From CAMEON01 sp045602325 (GTDB lineage: Bacteria; Bacillota; Clostridia; Oscillospirales; CAG-272), in the NCBI GenBank assembly GCA_045602325.1, contig JAZSBH010000143.1, forward strand, positions 1-9,299: a DNA stretch of 9,299 bases, written 5' to 3'. Below the pieces are notes generated by a model that saw nothing but the letters and a program-made list of their open reading frames with translations, was not told where the DNA came from and did not search any database. The translations under genes were made by a program, and so were the position numbers. Below, piece after piece: positions 5,959-9,299 of this stretch (its first letter is position 1; the number at the start of each line of letters is the position of its first letter).

Positions 5959-6741
5959 ATGACCGAACTCCCCACCCTCTGCACCCAAATGCTCAAAGAG
6001 ACCCACATCCTGATTGCCGGCACCACCGGTTCGGGTAAATCCACCCTCATTCATTCCTTCATTTACACCGCCATGCACGAGAGCCCCGCGGATCTTCGCT
6101 TCGTTCTCCTGGATCTGAAGAAGGTAGAGCTTTTCAAGTACCGCCGTGCGCCCCATACCCTCGACTACGCCGACAACACCCCCGCCATCATCAATCTGCT
6201 AGGGCGGGGCGTCAACCTCATGGAGAACCGATACAAGCGGATGCAGGCGACCGGAAAGACGTTTTCAGACGAGCCCGCCATTTGGTTTATCATCGACGAG
6301 CTGGCCGACCTTCTCACCGCCGACAAGGCCACCAAAACCGCCGTAGAGCTACGACTCATCCGCCTGGCCCAGCTGGGACGGGCGGCGAATATTCACCTAC
6401 TCCTGGCCACACAGGCCCCCCACAGATCGGTGATCACCGCCCAAATTAAGCTGAATATGCCTTGTAAGGTGGCGCTCCGTTGTGCCGATGCCATCGAATC
6501 CCGCCTCATCATGGGTTGCAAGGGCGCGGAGGAATTGCCCATGTACGGACGGGGCTACTACAGCTCCCCTTCCTTCCACGAGATCGTGGAGGTGGAGATA
6601 CCCAGAATCCCCGAGAACGAGATCACCGCTCTGGTGGATTACTGGGCGGGGCTGCTACCCGTCCGAACCACGGCCCCCACACCCGCGCAGAGGTTTATGA
6701 ACTGGCTGCAGGGACTCAAAAAGAAAGCCCCACGGTGTTGA
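5959..6741 (+). CDS. Short soluble FtsK/SpoIIIE-like DNA translocase ATPase
   Basis: A motor domain of 260 residues from the FtsK/HerA group, which pump double-stranded DNA. Visible motifs are Walker A GTTGSGKS (21-28), the FtsK-type LDLKKVELFKY (51-61), the GVNLMENRYKRM helix (84-95), Walker B WFIIDE (109-114) and LLLATQAPHRSV. The N-terminal membrane domain of FtsK and a DNA-reading gamma winged helix are both absent. ATG 5959 is chosen because GGAGG lies eight bases before it and motor homology begins at once; the open frame back to GTG 5827 looks like leader. Small free-standing FtsK-like ATPases occur in clostridial mobile elements. Paired here with a divergently transcribed recombinase under shared operators, it might act with site-specific recombination or DNA transfer; that role is inference. 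The stop codon falls at the loop of the terminator hairpin. Confidence 0.85.
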   Translation: MTELPTLCTQMLKETHILIAGTTGSGKSTLIHSFIYTAMHESPADLRFVLLDLKKVELFKYRRAPHTLDYADNTPAIINLLGRGVNLMENRYKRMQATGKTFSDEPAIWFIIDELADLLTADKATKTAVELRLIRLAQLGRAANIHLLLATQAPHRSVITAQIKLNMPCKVALRCADAIESRLIMGCKGAEELPMYGRGYYSSPSFHEIVEVEIPRIPENEITALVDYWAGLLPVRTTAPTPAQRFMNWLQGLKKKAPRC

Positions 6742-6780
6742 CCGTGGGGTTTCCTTTTGCCCCGCTGCGGGGCTTTTTTT
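6728..6780. terminator. Tandem terminators between convergent genes
   Basis: Hairpin one pairs CCCCACGGT (6728-6736) with ACCGTGGGG (6741-6749) around GTTG; it has TTTCCTTTT on the plus side and, read on the minus strand, a CTTTCTTTTT tract, so it can act both ways. Hairpin two pairs GCCCC (6759-6763) with GGGGC (6769-6773) and ends in seven T for the plus strand. They stop the FtsK arm and isolate it from terS transcription arriving from the right. Confidence 0.85.
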
Positions 6781-6788
6781 GCCGTTCC

Positions 6789-6858
6789 GGCGGCCATATT
6801 GGCGGCTATTTCGGGCTCATTTCGGCGGCCATTTATGGCGGCCATTCATGGCGGTTTA
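6789..6858. repeat. Six tandem GGCGGCCAT-type repeats at the terS stop
   Basis: Copies start at 6789, 6801, 6812, 6824, 6837 and 6850, a period of 11 to 13 bases, about one helical turn. Those at 6789, 6824 and 6837 are exact GGCGGCCAT; the other three are degenerate. The last copy includes the terS stop codon (6856-6858). Regular phasing on one face of the helix suggests a multimeric protein-binding site; slippage-derived noise is the alternative. Confidence 0.6.
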
Positions 6859-7437
6859 CTCTCCCGCCGGCTCCAGCTCCTCATACCCGCCCGGCGCGGG
6901 CAGACCGTTCTCGGCCACCTGCTCCACGTACATCCGCCGCAGCTCCTCGGGGCTTCTTGTCATGTCGCCCTCCAGGGGCTTGTTGGGGGTGACCACCACC
7001 TCCTGCTTGTCGGTGTATCCCAGGTTGTTCTTCATGAGGAAGATGCCCGACACGGGGTTGATCTTGCCGTTTTGCATGTAGTCGTTCATCAAAACGTCCA
7101 GCATTTGGTAGGCTCTTTTTATCGCGTCACATTTCTCGGGTTTTCCGGTCTCGTGCTTCCACCGCCACAGGGTCTGCCGTTCCACGTGAAGGGCAAGAGC
7201 CAGACCCGCCGCGGACGGCTTCATGTCGTCGTCCTGGCAGATGGTGAAGTATTCCAGAATGCGCGCCTGCAAAGCCTGGGGGTCGTCGGTATCGATCTTG
7301 GGGAGCTGCATGAGCCTCAGGGAGTGGGCGAGGTACTTGGCGTTATCGCCGGGGTCGGTGTGGGGTGCCATGGCCTCGGACTTTTTGGGACGGGTCTGGA
7401 CGGGCTTCTTGGTGGTTGGGGCGGTATTTTCGGGCAT
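6856..7437 (-). CDS. terS: Phage terminase small subunit
   Basis: A protein of 193 residues. After a basic, Pro-rich N-terminus (1-30), residues 74-95 form a helix-turn-helix of the type AAGLALALHVERQTLWRWK, followed by a helical core (100-122) and INPVSGIFLMKNNLGY (127-141), a stretch typical of Firmicutes small terminase and gp3-like packaging proteins. A hydrophilic tail follows QEVVVTP. Small terminases form rings, bind the cos or pac site and hand the DNA to the large subunit. ATG 7435-7437 has AGGAG (complement of 7444-7448) six bases upstream. The repeat array at 7457-7752 lies directly upstream and the tandem repeats at 6789-6858 directly downstream; either could be its binding site. 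It is cut off from terL by the recombinase/FtsK cassette. Confidence 0.75.
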   Translation of the reverse strand: MPENTAPTTKKPVQTRPKKSEAMAPHTDPGDNAKYLAHSLRLMQLPKIDTDDPQALQARILEYFTICQDDDMKPSAAGLALALHVERQTLWRWKHETGKPEKCDAIKRAYQMLDVLMNDYMQNGKINPVSGIFLMKNNLGYTDKQEVVVTPNKPLEGDMTRSPEELRRMYVEQVAENGLPAPGGYEELEPAGE

Positions 7438-7456
7438 GTGGGGCTCCTTTCCTGCT

Positions 7457-7752
7457 GAAACACCCGAAACACCTTTCCGGTGAGAGGTGTTTCGTTTGGT
7501 GTTTCGCCTTTTTTCCTTTATTTGATAATGATATTTTATATATTAAATACTACATGAAACACCTGAAACACCATTTTACATACACACTTCATGACGCGAG
7601 AAAAAATATTTATAAATTTATTTTTTTAATAATATACAGAGTGTCAAAAACGGGTGTTTCGGGTGTTTCGGTGTTTCGCCCTTGATGTGCAAGGGATTTT
7701 TGGGGGTGCGGGGTGTTTCGCTTGGTGTTTCGGATGGGCGTTAGGTGTTACG
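7457..7752. repeat. Iteron-like array of GGTGTTTCG around an AT-rich core
   Basis: Eleven copies of GGTGTTTC or its complement GAAACACC occur in under 300 bases. Leftward GAAACACC lies at 7457, 7466, 7556 and 7565; rightward GGTGTTTCG at 7486, 7498, 7653, 7662, 7670, 7712 and 7724; a degenerate GGTGTTACG at 7744 overlaps the stop codon of the next gene. Spacing is quantised: tight pairs 8-9 bp apart, loose pairs 12 bp apart. The 7486-7506 and 7712-7732 doublets differ by one base. Facing clusters enclose an AT-rich stretch (7507-7652) with poly-T and ATTTATAAATTT-like runs. Iterons beside an easily melted region next to a replication ATPase gene are the classic layout of a theta origin; cos or pac sites with terminase-binding repeats also lie just upstream of terS. 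Confidence 0.8.
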
Positions 7753-9299
7753 ATTCGATCTCGTAGTCGTCGGTGATGCCTGCTGCGGAGCGTTTGATGC
7801 GGACGCAACGACAGACTTGTCCCGCGATACGGCGGGTGGCGGTGCTCTTGCCGTCGGAGGAGGGCTTGATGACGTCTTCCCGCTTTGCCCAAGAAAGAAA
7901 GGCGGTGGGGTTGTACCCGGCCTCATTCATTTTTACGGTGAGAACCGAGCTGATGACGCAGATATAGTCCTTATCCAGCACCCCCCAACATTCGCCTTGC
8001 CATTCCCCCCAATCGTTGGTACGGAACCGCATGGGATTTGTTGCGATCCAGTCGGTGAGCCAGGTGAGGGCGCGGCGGTTGACGTCGGCCTCCTCCTGCG
8101 TGACGAGATAGGGAAGCACGTCGGAGATCTCCAGGGCGCGGCTATCCTTGAAGATACAGGCCTCGGCGATGCGGTCGGCGGTGAGCAGGACGGCGGCGGC
8201 CATGATCTGCTTGCCCGTGGCACCCGTGCGGCCCAGCTCCTTGATGTAGCCGTTATAGAGGGCGGCGACGGTCTCCTCCCCCATGTCCCGTACCGCGTCG
8301 ATAAAGAGCCGCCCCCCGTGGCCATAGGTCTGCTTGACGGTATTGGACACGGCGGGAGCCGAGCGGAACAGGGGGGCGTCCTTGCAGTCGATCTCAATAC
8401 AGCGGTTGAGCACGCCACCCCGGGAGGCGGAGGAGGTCATGGGCATCTCGCCGGTGGAGAGGATGCAGAGATTCCACGTGGCGGTGCGCTGGATGCCCCC
8501 CGACTTGGAGCCTCGTCCCTTGCCCACGCCCTCGGCCAGCTGGTAGACCGTCTCGTCGGGGTCGCGGCGGGCATCGATCTGCAGCTCATCAATGCAGAGG
8601 GGCAGGGAATGCAGGAATCCGGCGGTCAGCTCCAGACTGGTAGCGGTGGCCTGGTAGGTGGTGATATAGCCCCCCTTGTGCCCGGGATCGCCCCAGACCG
8701 AGGCGGCCAGCTGGAGGGCTACCGTTTTGCCCGCACCCGACCCGCCCCAGAGGTGGACGAAGAAGGGCAGGGCGCGGCAGGGCTCCACCAAGGCCGAGGC
8801 AGGCGAAGATGAACTTGCAGTCCAGCCCCGTCTCTCGGCGCACGCCCTCCCGGCACATGGCGGTCTGGGGGGGTAGCCGTAGGCGATGGCGTCCTTCCGG
8901 AAGGGCGATGGATTGGCGTGGAGGCAGGATTTGAGGTCGATGATGTAGGCCGTACTCCCCACCACGTTGATGGCGTCGGGACGGTACTTGCAGCGCGTGC
9001 CGGTGATCTCGTCTGTCCAGAAGAAGGAGCGCTCCACCTGCGCCCCGTCCAGAAGGAGTCGGGCGTAGCGGTTCTGCCGAAGGCTTTGCACCATGGCGGC
9101 GGCGAGGTCGTACATATCTTGGTCAATGACCGTGCGGTGGGTCGCCTCGGCGCTTTCGCAGAAGGCGGCGTTTTCATCCCGCCCCGCGGCGGTGCGGCGG
9201 TTGAAGTCGGGCGGGATGACGAACTCCCGGGAGAAGTAGCGGGGCTCCAGGGCGAGCTTGTGGAAGACCGAGCCGAAGGTCAGGGCGTCGGTGGCGGGG
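7748..9299 (-). CDS. RecE-like nuclease domain joined to DUF927-type ATPase, partial
   Basis: One frame runs open from the right edge to TAA 7748-7750, about 517 residues without its start. The first part (9299 to about 8873) is a phage PD-(D/E)XK exonuclease of the RecE/DUF3799 kind: ALTFGSVFHKLALEP, FFWTDEITGTRCKYRPD with the catalytic Asp, then IIDLKS giving the D-x-K pair, and DAIAYGY. The second part (about 8800 to 7748) is a DUF927-type, helicase-like ATPase of phage replication modules: ALPFFVHLWGGSGAGKT with Walker A at 8746-8723, then LHSLPLCIDELQ as Walker B. Full DUF927 proteins are longer at the N-terminus. Between the parts the frame reads PPRPPCAGRACAERRGW, which is nonsense, whereas another frame there reads good nuclease sequence (QTAMCREGVRRETGLDCKFI). 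It is therefore two truncated genes run together rather than a proven fusion enzyme. The right end lies outside the window. Confidence 0.75.
   Translation of the reverse strand, partial: PATDALTFGSVFHKLALEPRYFSREFVIPPDFNRRTAAGRDENAAFCESAEATHRTVIDQDMYDLAAAMVQSLRQNRYARLLLDGAQVERSFFWTDEITGTRCKYRPDAINVVGSTAYIIDLKSCLHANPSPFRKDAIAYGYPPRPPCAGRACAERRGWTASSSSPASALVEPCRALPFFVHLWGGSGAGKTVALQLAASVWGDPGHKGGYITTYQATATSLELTAGFLHSLPLCIDELQIDARRDPDETVYQLAEGVGKGRGSKSGGIQRTATWNLCILSTGEMPMTSSASRGGVLNRCIEIDCKDAPLFRSAPAVSNTVKQTYGHGGRLFIDAVRDMGEETVAALYNGYIKELGRTGATGKQIMAAAVLLTADRIAEACIFKDSRALEISDVLPYLVTQEEADVNRRALTWLTDWIATNPMRFRTNDWGEWQGECWGVLDKDYICVISSVLTVKMNEAGYNPTAFLSWAKREDVIKPSSDGKSTATRRIAGQVCRCVRIKRSAAGITDDYEIES
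8801..8873 (-). other. Disturbed nuclease/ATPase junction with two frame changes
   Basis: Nuclease homology leaves the main frame at a run of seven C on the minus strand (8867-8873); eight C would keep it in frame through QTAMCREGV to DCKFIFA. At 8801 the DUF927 homology resumes in the main frame (SALVEPCRALPFF), so the two shifts cancel. The join lies within GCCTGCCTCGG, which can be read as FACL of the nuclease or AS of the ATPase, so a deletion at a short shared GCCTCG is plausible. Confidence 0.6.

Noticed and set aside
7642..7647. TTGACA on the minus strand as a terS promoter
   Set aside because: A good -35, but no acceptable -10 at 16-18 bases; possible only as a weak promoter, so not listed.
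7457..7732. GGTGTTTCG repeats as a CRISPR array
   Set aside because: Units are only 8-9 bp, occur in both orientations, and lack regular 28-40 bp spacers; no cas gene is nearby.
7745..8812. 355-residue plus-strand frame
   Set aside because: Antisense to the clear DUF927 ATPase; Gly/Asp-rich composition typical of the complement of high-GC coding sequence.

Overview
The window looks like a mosaic of mobile and decayed DNA from a gut-type Clostridia genome (Bacillota). The basis is family resemblance: corrinoid/URO-D methyltransferase genes, a GH43 glycosidase, clostridial-type phage genes, CxxCG surface-type repeats, consensus sigma-A promoters and GGAGG-type ribosome sites. No marker gene fixes the species.

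Left block (1-2815): fragments rather than intact genes. From the edge there is a promoter firing out of the window beside a CCCCCAG/CTGGGGG hairpin (possibly an IS200/IS605-type end), a strong terminator, a three-tier hairpin, a GH43 fragment lost at both ends, a corrinoid protein gene broken by an apparent 8-nt deletion, the N-terminal half of a URO-D-family methyltransferase, a terminator-like hairpin, and the 5' part of a group II intron with no reverse transcriptase and no domain V that I can see.

Middle block (about 2816-6858): a phage large terminase on the minus strand, cut off about two-thirds of the way by the intron segment; then a self-contained divergent cassette closed by terminators at both ends. 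From one control region (5403-5687) a serine recombinase and a translationally coupled membrane protein with Cys-rich repeats run left, and a 43-residue protein plus a short soluble FtsK-like ATPase run right. Both promoters match the consensus and carry copies of TTACGATAA, so one regulator may control both arms. The cassette lies between the small and large terminase genes, which are normally adjacent.

Right block (6789-9299): tandem GGCGGCCAT repeats touching the terS stop codon, the small terminase gene, a ~300-bp non-coding region with 11 exact copies (plus one degenerate) of GGTGTTTCG in mirrored clusters around an AT-rich core, and a reading frame that joins a RecE/DUF3799-type PD-(D/E)XK nuclease to a DUF927-type ATPase through a disturbed junction. 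The repeat array is the strongest candidate for undescribed function: an iteron origin beside a replication ATPase, or a terminase-binding packaging site upstream of terS.

Several junctions join unrelated half-genes. Real decay through insertion and deletion and metagenomic misassembly both remain possible; read mapping across the joints would decide.
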